Notes: a model not told the origin generated them from the letters alone. Shown: positions 1-11,351, numbered from the stretch's first letter. The stretch is DNA of 64,000 nucleotides from Phosphoribacter sp037045045 (GCA_037045045.1 JBAOHL010000005.1:806001-870000), one strand, 5' to 3'. Translations and numbers: made by a program.

Positions 1-2144
1 TCGACCGTGACCGTGCCGGGGATCGGTGTCGGAGCCGTGGTCGACACGGTCAGCGTGCCAGGTCCAGCGAGCGGGTTGGGCAGGGCGAGCGCGACCGCGA
101 TGTTGGGCGGCGGATTGGTCACCGTCAGCTGCGTGGACATCGCGTTGTTCGCCGTGGCCACCTCGTAGGCCACCTGCGGCACTTGGGCGGCCAGGTGGTA
201 GGTCCCGGCAGCCGGCGGTGTCACCCGCACGGCGATGGTGGTGGCCACTCCCGGAGCGAACGGGCCCAGGTCACAGGCCAGGCCTGCGGTCTCGGTGGCG
301 CACCGGGCATCGGTGGAGGTGACAGCCATCGGAGGCGCTCCGCCAACGATGGAGGGACCGCTGATGTGGACGACGACGTGCTCGGCCTCGGTGGTTCCCG
401 GCCCGATGTTGGCGACCGAGACGGTGCCGTCAACGGCCGACCCGGTGAGTGCGGTTGCCAACGCGAGCGTGGTCCTCACCTCGATGTCCGGCGCGAGGCG
501 TTCGACGCTTCGAGCGATGACAACCCTGGTCCCGTCCGGTGACCAGGACGGGTGTTCGTCGTGGTTGAGGTATCCCGGCTTGCCCGGTTGGGAGACCCGT
601 CGCGCCACCCCGGTCGCCACGGTGACGACCCAGATCTGTCCAGGACCCCACTGTTCGACGTTGGGGGCGAAGGGGTAGCGGACGAACGCGACCTGGGTGC
701 CGTCGGGCGACCACGCCGGCTGGATGTCGATGTCGAAGGGGGCGCGGCTCGGGACCAGCACCTGCACGTCGGACCCGTCCGCAGCAGAGGTGACGAGCTC
801 GCGGGCGAGGTCCTCGCGGGTGCTGCGGCTGTAGGCGATCCGCAGCCCGTCCGGCGAGTAGGCGGGGGTTCCCTCGTCGCTCGGACCGGCCGCGTCGCCG
901 GAGCCGAGGGTCGCCGAGGCGATCACCCGCCGACCCGACCCGTCGGCCGCGACGACGTCGGCGATGTCCGCTGACTGGGTATGCCGCGTGAAGACGACGT
1001 ACGTGAACTCGGAGACGTCGGGCACCACGACCCTCGCCCAGGCCGGGTCGCTCTCGGCCCGCCCTGGCTCCGCTGCCACGCCGTTGTCCGGACGAGGCAG
1101 CACGGTGACCGTGCCCCGCTGATCCGGATCGAGCGTGACGACTCGGACATCGCCGTAGGGATCGGCCTGCGTCGAGGTGAAGGCGAGCCGTGCGGTGCCG
1201 CCCGTATTCAGAACGCTGGCCCGTTCCCCCTGCGGCGCAGGGGCCGACCCCCAGACCGATGCCACCGGGAAGGGTCCTGGGTCCGTGCTGTTCGGCATCC
1301 GCAGCCAGGCCAATGACCCGTCCGGGCGGAAGGCGGTCGTCGTGAAGACCACGGCGAGGAACGAGACACCGGTCGCGTTGTCCGGCAGGACGACGGTCGT
1401 CGGCTGGGTCTCGGCCGCCGGGGCGTCGGTCAAGCGCTGGGCGGCCGCGTCCGAGGCGGGTACGCCGATCCCGGCGAACGGCATGACGACGATGTCACCG
1501 AGTGGATCGGCGCGGGTGCTGCTGAACACCACGCGCTGCACGCCGGCCCACGCCGGCCAGAGGTTGTCGCCGGCCGAATGGGTCAGTTGCACCCGCGGCA
1601 GGGTGGTGCAGTCCCACGTGCCCGGCCCGTTGTCCACCTGGGCCACCCAGATCTGGAAGGAGCCGGTCTCGTTGGATGCGTAGGCGACGAACCGCCCGTC
1701 CGGCGAGACCACCGGATGGGTCTGGACCGAGGCGTCGCAGGTCACCCGCACCTCGGCTGGATCGGTCAGTGACGGACGGAAATAGACCTCACCCTGGTCC
1801 TGGTCCTGGTCCTTCGTCCCGACGTACGCGAGGTTGCCGAGGTCGGGCGAGGAACTGCCTTGGCCGGCGCCGGCGATGATCCGGTCCGGCGCACCGCCTT
1901 CGGCGAAGACTTCCCGCACGACGAGTTCGGTGGTGTCCTCGGTGTAGGCCACCCGCGGCGCGATGACCTCGGGGGTGATCGCTGCGGGAAGTCCCGCCAG
2001 CGACCCCTGAGACGCTCGGACCGGAACCGGTATGCCGGCCCCCGCGGCGGGTGGGGCCGACGCGGCCTGCGGCACGAGGGCCACCGACGCAAGCACACCA
2101 GCGACGGCCGCGAGCACGCGGCATACCGGCTTGCTCCGGCGCAT
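1..2144 (-). CDS. Secreted TolB-like beta-propeller protein with DUF11-type repeats (C-terminus off the left edge)
   Basis: The ATG at 2144 follows a GGAGGAG ribosome site and opens a signal peptide: MRRSK, a hydrophobic stretch, then an alanine-rich cleavage region. The body carries several PD40/TolB-type blades, each with an SPDG core followed by a V/I-A-Y/F motif. They are readable near 1680-1720, 840-880, 670-715 and 510-545. Below about 500 the product looks like a DUF11/CARDB beta-sandwich (VxNIGPGTT, NPPPNIAVALAL). The frame stays open to base 1, so the C-terminus is missing. A CTGGTC triplication near 1796-1812 encodes a short DQ repeat. I infer an exported scaffold or binding protein; no catalytic residues can be named. 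Confidence 0.82.
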   Translation of the reverse strand, partial: MRRSKPVCRVLAAVAGVLASVALVPQAASAPPAAGAGIPVPVRASQGSLAGLPAAITPEVIAPRVAYTEDTTELVVREVFAEGGAPDRIIAGAGQGSSSPDLGNLAYVGTKDQDQDQGEVYFRPSLTDPAEVRVTCDASVQTHPVVSPDGRFVAYASNETGSFQIWVAQVDNGPGTWDCTTLPRVQLTHSAGDNLWPAWAGVQRVVFSSTRADPLGDIVVMPFAGIGVPASDAAAQRLTDAPAAETQPTTVVLPDNATGVSFLAVVFTTTAFRPDGSLAWLRMPNSTDPGPFPVASVWGSAPAPQGERASVLNTGGTARLAFTSTQADPYGDVRVVTLDPDQRGTVTVLPRPDNGVAAEPGRAESDPAWARVVVPDVSEFTYVVFTRHTQSADIADVVAADGSGRRVIASATLGSGDAAGPSDEGTPAYSPDGLRIAYSRSTREDLARELVTSAADGSDVQVLVPSRAPFDIDIQPAWSPDGTQVAFVRYPFAPNVEQWGPGQIWVVTVATGVARRVSQPGKPGYLNHDEHPSWSPDGTRVVIARSVERLAPDIEVRTTLALATALTGSAVDGTVSVANIGPGTTEAEHVVVHISGPSIVGGAPPMAVTSTDARCATETAGLACDLGPFAPGVATTIAVRVTPPAAGTYHLAAQVPQVAYEVATANNAMSTQLTVTNPPPNIAVALALPNPLAGPGTLTVSTTAPTPIPGTVTV

Positions 2145-2259
2145 GACTCCTCCTTCGCCGTCGGCGCTCGCTCCCCCACCGTCCAGCCTCGCCCGAGCCT
2201 GGCGAATCGAGCGGCCGGTCAGCCTTTGAGGCACCGGCCGCCGCGCGATCGGGCAGTAG

Positions 2260-2883
2260 TCAGATCAGTCCTTGCCGCAAGGCGTAGGCCACCGCGTGCG
2301 AGCGGTTACGCAGCTGCAGCCGGGTCGTGATGTCGTGCAGGACGTTCTTCACCGTGCGCTCCGAATAGGACAGCTCGACGGCGATCTCCCCGGTGCTCAT
2401 CCCGTCCGCCACCAGCCGCAGCACCTGGACCTCGCGAGTGGCCAGGCCGGTGAAGGTCAGCCCGCGCGGCGTGAGCACCTGGCGTTGGAGCTTCCCGACC
2501 TGGTCGAGCAGTCGGCCCAGCAGATCCGGAGGGACGCTGCCCTCACCGGACGAGGCTCGGGTGATGACGTCGACGAGTCGCTCGGGCGTGGCTTCGGCGC
2601 GGCGGACGAGCCCGACCACGCCCACCTCGACCGCGGACACGAGGTCGCCGTCCTCGAGCGCACTTGCCACGAGCACGGTGCGACAGTGGCCCCGCCGTTG
2701 CACCGAGCGCAGGAGCGCGACGGCATCCTCGTCCATCGCGTCGACGACGATGACCGCGACCCGGGCGAGGTCAAGGTCCGGCGGCCGCAGCACCTGAACC
2801 TCGGGACGGTGGCGCAGTTGGCTGGCCACCCCGGCCGCGGAAATCGGGTCACGCGCGTGCACGGCGACCGGTACGCAATCCAT
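2260..2883 (-). CDS. LuxR-family regulator with a degenerate receiver domain
   Basis: A 207-residue protein starting at the ATG at 2883, chosen because GGAGGA lies just upstream; a longer frame to 3150 lacks such a site. The C-terminal 65 residues form a clear LuxR/GerE helix-turn-helix (LATREVQVLRLVADGMS, then ERTVKNVLHDI). The N-terminal 120 residues have a response-regulator layout. VVDAM occupies the phospho-Asp position, the acidic pair is reduced to RDP, and the conserved Lys of GYLLK-like motifs reads as Arg (GLVRR). The domain may therefore not be a normal phospho-receiver. It lies divergent from the membrane protein at 3065, which is a plausible target. Confidence 0.85.
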   Translation of the reverse strand: MDCVPVAVHARDPISAAGVASQLRHRPEVQVLRPPDLDLARVAVIVVDAMDEDAVALLRSVQRRGHCRTVLVASALEDGDLVSAVEVGVVGLVRRAEATPERLVDVITRASSGEGSVPPDLLGRLLDQVGKLQRQVLTPRGLTFTGLATREVQVLRLVADGMSTGEIAVELSYSERTVKNVLHDITTRLQLRNRSHAVAYALRQGLI

Positions 2884-3064
2884 AAGTCCTCCTTCGCTCG
2901 TCCCGGCGGACCTGCCCCGACGGGGATGCCGTCTGCGCATCGAAGGCAGCATGACCGGGCATCCTCCTCGTGCACTCAACAAGGACTCAACGGGCAGGTC
3001 CGTTGCCCTGTCGTCGGCTCGTCCGTCCTTCACCCGCCGGGCTGCGACGTGGGACACCTGTGGG

Positions 3065-4345
3065 GTGAGCACCGTTGCGCAGCTGGACATCGAGTCGGCC
3101 AAGGTCGCCGCCGGCGAGCGGGTGACCCTGCCCTTGAACGTCAAGAACATCGGCGAGGTCGTCGAGGACTACCGGGTGGAGATCGTCGGTACGCCGGCCG
3201 GGTGGACCACCGTGGACCCACCGGCCTTCACGCTGTACCCGGGCACGGCCCAGGTGGCGACCCTCGACGTCCACCCGCCCCGCACCCCAGACGTGCCGGC
3301 CGGAGAAGTGCGCTTCGGAGTGCACGTCCTGCCCACCGAGCACCCCCACGAGGCGGTCGTGCCCGAGGCGGTCATCGAGGTACTCCCCTACCTCGACACG
3401 GTTGCCGAACTCGTCCCCCACACCACGCACGGGCGCTCCGGAGGCAAGCACCAGATCGCCATCGACAACGGCGGCAACGTCCCGGTGACCGTGCAGTTCC
3501 GCCCGGCTGCGGACAACGACGCCATCGACGTGACCACCGACCCGCAGTCCCTCGTCATCGAGCCCGGTCATGCCGCGTTTACCGACGTCCGGGTCAAACC
3601 GACCCGGCGACTGTGGCGCGGCGTGCCGATCACGTATCCCTTCACGGTGACCGTGGTGCCCGAAGGCAGCCCGGAGGCTCCGCTCGTCGGAGCCCACGTG
3701 CAAGACCCGATCCTCCCGAAGTGGTTCTTCAAGGCCCTGCTCGGCCTGCTCGCGCTGCTGGCGGCCTTGCTGCTGTTCTGGTTCCTCCTCCTCAAACCGA
3801 CCATCGAGTCCGCCGCCAAGGAGGCCGTGGCCGACCCGGTGAAGTCCGCTGCGGCTCAGGCAGCGGCGGCCCAACAGGCCGCCAACCAGGCCCAGCAAGG
3901 GGGAACCAAGGCCGCCGACGCCGCGACCAACGCCCAGGCCGCAGCGAGCGCCGCCGCCGGTCCGCCGCCGCCGAAGGTCGTCACCGGCCCGTCGTCCCAG
4001 CGACTCGAAGTGTTGTCCAACCCGGGTGGGGCGCCCCAGACGGCGACCTTCACGGTGCCTGCCGGACAGTCCTTGGCGATCACCGACTTCGTCATCGAGA
4101 ACACTCGCGGGGACGCCGGTCTGCTCACCGTGAAGATCGGCGACCAGGTGGTCTTCGCGCAAGCCTTGGAAAGCTTCCGCACCACGGACTACCACTTCGT
4201 CACCCCGTTCGTTGCGGGTGAGGGTGTCGCCGTCAGGCTCCAGGTCAAGTGCACCACCACTGGCACGCCGTCCGGCCAGCCTCCGGGCAGCCAGTGCACC
4301 AATGCGTTGACTTTCGGCGGCTCGTTGACTCGACCGGCCTCCTAA
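3065..4345 (+). CDS. One-span membrane protein with NEW3/Ig-like N-terminal domains
   Basis: A 426-residue product from the GTG at 3065. An in-frame ATG at 2951 adds 38 basic, uncharacteristic residues. Residues 1-215 resemble two NEW3/COG1470-type beta-sandwiches (VKNIGEVVEDYRVEIVG, GTPAGWTTVDPP, then IDNGGNVPVTVQFRP). One strong hydrophobic helix follows at about 219-244. After it come an Ala/Gln-rich low-complexity stalk (about 255-300), a Pro-rich hinge and a C-terminal beta-sandwich with two cysteines. I see no N-terminal signal peptide, so the NEW3-like domains would be cytoplasmic if the helix is the only span. Function unknown. It is divergent from the LuxR-type regulator. Confidence 0.8.
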   Translation: MSTVAQLDIESAKVAAGERVTLPLNVKNIGEVVEDYRVEIVGTPAGWTTVDPPAFTLYPGTAQVATLDVHPPRTPDVPAGEVRFGVHVLPTEHPHEAVVPEAVIEVLPYLDTVAELVPHTTHGRSGGKHQIAIDNGGNVPVTVQFRPAADNDAIDVTTDPQSLVIEPGHAAFTDVRVKPTRRLWRGVPITYPFTVTVVPEGSPEAPLVGAHVQDPILPKWFFKALLGLLALLAALLLFWFLLLKPTIESAAKEAVADPVKSAAAQAAAAQQAANQAQQGGTKAADAATNAQAAASAAAGPPPPKVVTGPSSQRLEVLSNPGGAPQTATFTVPAGQSLAITDFVIENTRGDAGLLTVKIGDQVVFAQALESFRTTDYHFVTPFVAGEGVAVRLQVKCTTTGTPSGQPPGSQCTNALTFGGSLTRPAS

Positions 4346-4390
4346 CCGCCGCGACTGACCCGGCGGACCGCTTGATCGCGCTCTGGCGCG

Positions 4391-5050
4391 CTAGCTGCGA
4401 TTTCCGGCCACGCGGTCCAGGCGCAGGTCGAGCACTGGGCGGGCGGCCCGCCGGGCCACCAGTTCGAATCCGGCGACCGGTCGCCAGCCCGGTCGGGGGA
4501 CCTCGCCCATCACGAAGCCCCCATGCGCCCGCACCTGTGCCTCGACATGGGCGGCGTAGGCCGGGTGGTCCGTCGCGAGCAGGACGTGCCCACGAGGGGA
4601 CAAGGCGGCGTGCAGCAGATCGAGGGTCCCGGCACCGACGAACCGACGTCGGCGGTGCCGCGCCTTGGGCCAGGGGTCGGGAAAGAACAGGTGCACCGCG
4701 GTCAGCCGACCAGGGGCCACCCGCTCGCGCAGCAGGGTCACCGCGTCGCCGAGGTGGACGTAGACGTGGTCCGTCCCAGTGTCGGCAGCATCCCCCAGAA
4801 GCCGTGCCAGGCCCGGCGGGTAGACGTCCACCCCGACAACCGTGGCCATGGGGTCGGCCGCAGCGTAGGCCAGCGTGGCCGCCCCGTACCCGCAGCCGAC
4901 ATCGAGCACCACCCGGGCCTCGTCGCAGGTGCTCTCGAGTAAACCCGCGGGCACGGCATACCGCGGACCGAGGTCGGCGAGTCGGGCACGGGCCTGCGCG
5001 GACAGCCGGCCTCGGCGCGCGTGGAAGGTCGGCACCGGCGGGTGATCCAT
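4391..5050 (-). CDS. trmB: tRNA (guanine-N7-)-methyltransferase-like protein TrmB
   Basis: A class I SAM-dependent methyltransferase of 219 residues. It shows the SAM loop VLDVGCGYG, the acidic VVGVDVY motif and the TrmB signature FFPDPWPKARHRRRRF, which in the family binds tRNA and defines m7G46 methylation. The DPWPKxRH block separates TrmB from generic methyltransferases. The start at 5050 has only a weak ribosome site. It converges with the membrane protein ending at 4345, leaving 45 bp between them. The N-terminus is somewhat shorter than in many TrmB proteins, so substrate assignment is family-based. Confidence 0.88.
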   Translation of the reverse strand: MDHPPVPTFHARRGRLSAQARARLADLGPRYAVPAGLLESTCDEARVVLDVGCGYGAATLAYAAADPMATVVGVDVYPPGLARLLGDAADTGTDHVYVHLGDAVTLLRERVAPGRLTAVHLFFPDPWPKARHRRRRFVGAGTLDLLHAALSPRGHVLLATDHPAYAAHVEAQVRAHGGFVMGEVPRPGWRPVAGFELVARRAARPVLDLRLDRVAGNRS

Positions 5051-5147
5051 CCAGCCAGCCTAGGCAGGCCCGCGACGGCCACATCCACCAGATCGGACAT
5101 AGAGTGAGGATCGGGCCGCGACCGCAGCCCGACACCGGAGGGGAAGG

Positions 5148-5348
5148 ATGCCCATCGTGGGGATGTTCGACGAGATCAAGGACAAGGCCACCGAGCTCAT
5201 CAAGGGGAACGCGGACAAGGTCGACGACGCCATCGACAAGGCCGGTGACGCGGTCGACGAGAAGACCGGTGGCCAATACGCCGACAAGGTCGACATGGCC
5301 CAGGAGAAGGCCAAGGAAGCCGTCGAAGGCCTGAGCACCGAGGGCTGA
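5148..5348 (+). CDS. Small Rv0909/MT0933-type antitoxin-like protein
   Basis: A 66-residue, highly charged, helical protein with the N-terminal MFDEIKDKATELIKGN pattern, followed by Asp/Lys-rich repeats (DKVDDAIDKAGDAVDEKTGG). This is typical of the actinobacterial Rv0909-like antitoxin family. A strong site (GGAGGGGAAGG) precedes the ATG at 5148; a second Met six codons in (MFDEIKD) is another possible start. The usual SRPBCC-like partner (Rv0910 in Mycobacterium tuberculosis) is not adjacent. The gene is either an orphan or a stress/stationary-phase protein sharing this fold. Confidence 0.78.
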   Translation: MPIVGMFDEIKDKATELIKGNADKVDDAIDKAGDAVDEKTGGQYADKVDMAQEKAKEAVEGLSTEG

Positions 5349-5390
5349 TCGAGCGCCGCACCGGGGTAACCCACGACGGCCGGGTCGGCG

Positions 5391-5410
5391 GACTCGCTCG
5401 CGCGAGAGTC
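5391..5410. terminator. Imperfect GC hairpin between convergent genes
   Basis: GACTCGCTCG faces CGCGAGAGTC, with a perfect CTCGCGCGAG palindrome at the centre. It lies between the convergent antitoxin-like gene and phosphatase gene and overlaps the latter's stop codon. There is no U-tract, as is common in actinobacteria. A bidirectional terminator is a reasonable guess. Confidence 0.35.
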
Positions 5411-6533
5411 AGTCGCGCCAGAGCAGGACGACGGCCCGGTCGTCCGTATCGCCGGCCTTGGCCCCGGCGCAGAGGCGTTTCGCCCCGCCCTGCAGGCCCC
5501 GCTGCAGCATCGCCTCGGCGGCACCGACCATCCGGTCCACCCCGAGTTCGAGGTCGTGACCGGGTGACTCGATGACGCCGTCGGTGTACATCACGAGCGC
5601 ATCGCCACGGGCGAGCACGCCGGCCGCGCGCGGATAGTCAGCGCCGGGGATGACCCCGAGCGCCGGCCCGCCGGTGGGCTCCAACGCCTTCCATCGACCA
5701 GAGCCGGCAACGAAGTGCACCGGTCCTGGGTGCCCGGCGGTCCCCACCGTGAACCGGCCCGAGGGCAGGTGCACGCTGACGTGGACGGCCGTCGCGAAGC
5801 CCTCCGCCCAACCCTGACGGAGCAGGTAGGAGTTCGCCGCGCAGAGGAGGCGGTTGGGCTCCACCTGGCCGAGCAACCCACCGAGGGCCCCCGAGAACAG
5901 CAGCCCGATCGTGCCGACACCGGCACCCTTGCCCGACAGGTCGACGAGCGCGATCTCGAGCCATTCGCGGTCCGGCGATGTCGAGGCCACCGCGAAGTCT
6001 CCGGAGAACTTGTCGCCGTACGCCGACTGGATCCAATGCTCGGTGTGCCACCCCTGAGGCAGGCCCTCGACATCGGCGAGCGAGGTGAGTTGGTCGCGCA
6101 GGTTGACGAGCATGTCGTCGCCGTCGCTGCCTTGCACACCGAGCCGTTCCCGGCTGCGGCTGCGCTCGTACATCAGCAGCATGGTCAGCACCACGGCGGC
6201 GACGGTGACGATTTGGACCGCCGACCACCCCCGGACGGCGAAACCCGAGAAGGCGAGGCAGGCGGCATACACCCCGCAGACGGCGAGGAAGGGCCGCGGC
6301 GGCAGGAAGATCCCCGCGAGGACGACGAGTGGGCAGTACAGGCCCCACGACACGTCGTTGGGGCGCCACAACGTGAGCAGGACCAGGCCCACGCCGACGA
6401 GGGACAGGCCGGTCATTCGGACGGCGAGGACGGTGCGAGACACGAGACCGAGCCGCCGCAGGTACCGGGTGAGCCGCGTCGTCGACCGCCGGGTGACCGT
6501 TCGCGGGCTCACCCCTGGCCGGGCGAGCGTCAT
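5409..6533 (-). CDS. Membrane-anchored SpoIIE-type PP2C phosphatase
   Basis: A 374-residue protein. Residues 1-130 hold about four hydrophobic helices after a basic N-terminus. From about 160 there is a PP2C/SpoIIE Ser/Thr phosphatase domain: GDKFSGDFAVAS near its start, the metal-binding LVDLSGKGAGVG, then TAGHPGPVHF and LVMYTDGVIES, and DTDDRAVVLLW at the end. The acidic residues expected to bind Mg/Mn are present. Such enzymes usually dephosphorylate anti-anti-sigma factors, but no such partner is nearby. The stop of rpiB to its right (6544) is 10 bp from its start codon, so the two are probably cotranscribed. Confidence 0.9.
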   Translation of the reverse strand: MTLARPGVSPRTVTRRSTTRLTRYLRRLGLVSRTVLAVRMTGLSLVGVGLVLLTLWRPNDVSWGLYCPLVVLAGIFLPPRPFLAVCGVYAACLAFSGFAVRGWSAVQIVTVAAVVLTMLLMYERSRSRERLGVQGSDGDDMLVNLRDQLTSLADVEGLPQGWHTEHWIQSAYGDKFSGDFAVASTSPDREWLEIALVDLSGKGAGVGTIGLLFSGALGGLLGQVEPNRLLCAANSYLLRQGWAEGFATAVHVSVHLPSGRFTVGTAGHPGPVHFVAGSGRWKALEPTGGPALGVIPGADYPRAAGVLARGDALVMYTDGVIESPGHDLELGVDRMVGAAEAMLQRGLQGGAKRLCAGAKAGDTDDRAVVLLWRD

Positions 6534-6543
6534 GACGGTCCCC

Positions 6544-7008
6544 TCATCCCGGTGGCAACGTCCCGTCGCGCTCGAAGTCGGCGATCATCGCCAGACGACG
6601 GGCATGCCGTGGGTCGCCGGAGAATGCCGTCTCGAGGAAGGCGTCGACGACGGCGATCCCGGCTTCGGGTGACGTGAAGCGCCCGCCCAACGACACCACT
6701 CGGGCGTCGTTGTGTTGACGAGCCAATCGGGCAAGCTCCACGCTGGAGGCGAAAGCGGCCCGAACGCCGGGGACCTTGTTCGCGGCGATGAGTTCGCCGT
6801 TACCCGATCCGCCGAGGACCACCCCGAGCGACTCGGGATCGGCTGCGACCGCGACGGCCGCCCGCAACACCGCCACCGGGTAGTCGTCCTGCGGGTCGTA
6901 GGCGTGCGGGCCGTGATCGACGACCTCGTGGCCCGACTTCGCGAGATGCCTAATGAGAGCCTCGTGCAATTCGTATGCCGCGTGGTCGCCCCCCACGTGT
7001 ACGCGCAT
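6544..7008 (-). CDS. rpiB: Ribose-5-phosphate isomerase B (RpiB/LacAB family)
   Basis: A 154-residue RpiB enzyme that interconverts ribose-5-phosphate and ribulose-5-phosphate in the pentose-phosphate pathway. It begins MRVHVGGDHAAYELHE and has VLGGSGNGELIAANKVPGVR, where the glycine-rich loop carries Ser instead of the Cys used as catalytic base in Escherichia coli RpiB; mycobacterial enzymes also differ here. The start at 7008 is preceded by GGAGGGGAAG. The gene beside the Rv2466c-like protein mirrors Rv2465c-Rv2466c. Confidence 0.92.
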   Translation of the reverse strand: MRVHVGGDHAAYELHEALIRHLAKSGHEVVDHGPHAYDPQDDYPVAVLRAAVAVAADPESLGVVLGGSGNGELIAANKVPGVRAAFASSVELARLARQHNDARVVSLGGRFTSPEAGIAVVDAFLETAFSGDPRHARRLAMIADFERDGTLPPG

Positions 7009-7030
7009 GGACTTCCCCTCCATTGTCAGG

Positions 7031-7660
7031 TCAACCCCGGTCGAAGACCGGTCGTCTCGTGCGAGTGCGCTTGAGCTCGTAGAACCCTGGCGTGCCGGCG
7101 ACGAGGAGGCAGCCGTCCCAGAGTCGGCCGGCGGCTTCCCCGCGCGGTGCCGGGGTGACCACGGGGCCGAAGAACGCGACCCCACCGACCGAGACTATCG
7201 GGGTGCCGACGTCGGAGCCGACGAGCGAGATCCCTCGGCGATGGCTGCGGCGCAACGCGGCGTCGTACTTCTTCTGGGACGCGGCAGCAGCCAGCGAGGC
7301 AGGCAGGCCGCACTCGGCCAGCGACTGGGCAATGGCCCGGTCGAGGTCCCGCATCCGGCGCACGTGCAGCCGCGCTCCCATGGCGTCGTAGAGCGGCTTG
7401 ACGACCTGATCCCCGTGCGCCGCCTGCGCTGCCATGAGCACCCGGACAGGCCCCCAGGCCAGTTCCATGAAGGCCCGGTAGCCCGGGTCGAGCTCTCGCC
7501 CCGAATTGAGGACGGCCAGGCTCATCACGGACCAGGTCACCTGGACGTCGCGGACCTTCTCGACCTCCATGAGCCATCGTGAGGTGAGCCAGGCCCACGG
7601 GCACACCGGATCGAACCACATTTCCGCCTGTGCCTGGGCGGCTCCGCGTCGAGCTGGCAT
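7031..7660 (-). CDS. Mycothiol-dependent nitroreductase/DsbA-family protein (Rv2466c-like) with a CPWA active site
   Basis: A 209-residue thioredoxin-fold DsbA relative closely resembling Rv2466c: WFDPVCPWAWLTSRW near the N-terminus, AWGPVRVLMAAQAAHG, DLDRAIAQSLAECGLP, GVAFFGPVVTPAPRG and ELKRTRT at the C-terminus. Rv2466c has CPWC; here the second cysteine is Ala (C20-P-W-A23), confirmed at the codon level around 7606-7625. A monothiol mechanism with mycothiol, or loss of disulfide exchange, would follow. Its start lies 23 bp beyond rpiB, with which it forms an operon, and it is divergent from pepN. Confidence 0.88.
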   Translation of the reverse strand: MPARRGAAQAQAEMWFDPVCPWAWLTSRWLMEVEKVRDVQVTWSVMSLAVLNSGRELDPGYRAFMELAWGPVRVLMAAQAAHGDQVVKPLYDAMGARLHVRRMRDLDRAIAQSLAECGLPASLAAAASQKKYDAALRRSHRRGISLVGSDVGTPIVSVGGVAFFGPVVTPAPRGEAAGRLWDGCLLVAGTPGFYELKRTRTRRPVFDRG

Positions 7661-7811
7661 GGCGTCATGATGTCACTCCGACGGATGGTTCGTCGCTCGG
7701 CTGTGCAATTGCTGTGTCCGGCATCGAGCCGGGTGAGCCCGCCGCAAGGCGCGCCTAGGATGGCGTGGGCGTCATCCGTGCCCCGTCCCGCCTCTGACCA
7801 GGAGCGTCCCT

Positions 7812-10421
<2,610 letters not shown>

Positions 10422-10424
10422 GCG

Positions 10425-11351
10425 ATGGCCGGTTCACCGAGGGCGTCGAGGACCGTCGCCGTGGACTGGTTGCAGGTCGCCGATCAGGTCACCCGGCCCG
10501 TGCAGGTCCTGGCCGTGCTCCTCGCGGTGCTGATCGCCAGGTGGCTGGCCTTCCGCGTCATCGATCGGGTGGTCGCTGCCGCCAGCGCTCGGCACGACCG
10601 TCGCGGAGGAATCATTACCGGCCGAGCGGGGCAGGCCCTGGCCCACGCCGCCGGCCTGGCGCACGAGCGGTACGTCCAACGCACCCAGACCATGGGCGCG
10701 GTGCTTCGCAGCGTCGTCACCGTCGTCGTGTCGAGCATCGGGCTGCTCACGGCGATGGCCATCCTCGGGATCCCGCTGGCCCCCCTGCTCGCCTCCGCCG
10801 GGGTTGGCGGACTGGCCCTGGGTTTCGGCGCCCAGAGCCTCGTGCGGGACTTCATCTCCGGCGTCTTCATGATCGTCGAGGACCAATACGGCGTCGGCGA
10901 CGTCATCGACACGGGTTCGGTGACCGGCACGGTCGAGGACGTCAGCCTGCGGGTCACCCGGATCCGGGACGCCGGCGGCGTCGTCTGGTACGTGCGCAAC
11001 GGCGAGATCGTCAGGATCGGCAACCGCTCGCAGGGCTGGTCGACGGCGGTGGTCCGAGTGCCGCTGGTTTACGGGACCGACGTCGACGCTGCCGTCGCGG
11101 TCGTCGAGGGCACCGTGAAAGGCCTGGCATCCGAAGCCGATTGGGCGCCGCGGGTGCTCGAGCCACCCGGCGCCGCTGGTGTGGAATCCCTCGAGACGGG
11201 AGTCGTCATGGTGGCCCTGACAGTGCGATGCGCGGCGAACGCCGATGTCGCCGTCGAGCAGGAGATCCGCCGACGGGTGACGACCGCGTTCCGGCACCTG
11301 GGAATCGAGCTCGGGGTCCCGCCAGTTGCCGGGGCATCGGAGGCACCGTGA
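10425..11351 (+). CDS. MscS-family mechanosensitive channel
   Basis: A 308-residue small-conductance mechanosensitive channel. There are hydrophobic helices at about 20-45 and 88-110, then the pore-lining TM3 with its Gly/Ala packing pattern (LLASAGVGGLALGFGAQSLVRDF). A beta domain (VGDVIDTGSVTGTVEDVSLR) and C-terminal alpha/beta domain follow. It vents osmolytes on hypo-osmotic shock. The ATG at 10425 lies just after the pepN stop; a GTG 11 codons in is an alternative start. Its stop overlaps the globin start by 4 bp. Confidence 0.92.
   Translation: MAGSPRASRTVAVDWLQVADQVTRPVQVLAVLLAVLIARWLAFRVIDRVVAAASARHDRRGGIITGRAGQALAHAAGLAHERYVQRTQTMGAVLRSVVTVVVSSIGLLTAMAILGIPLAPLLASAGVGGLALGFGAQSLVRDFISGVFMIVEDQYGVGDVIDTGSVTGTVEDVSLRVTRIRDAGGVVWYVRNGEIVRIGNRSQGWSTAVVRVPLVYGTDVDAAVAVVEGTVKGLASEADWAPRVLEPPGAAGVESLETGVVMVALTVRCAANADVAVEQEIRRRVTTAFRHLGIELGVPPVAGASEAP

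Noticed and set aside
5148..5408. Complete toxin-antitoxin pair
   Set aside because: Only the antitoxin-like gene is present; the neighbours are TrmB and a phosphatase.
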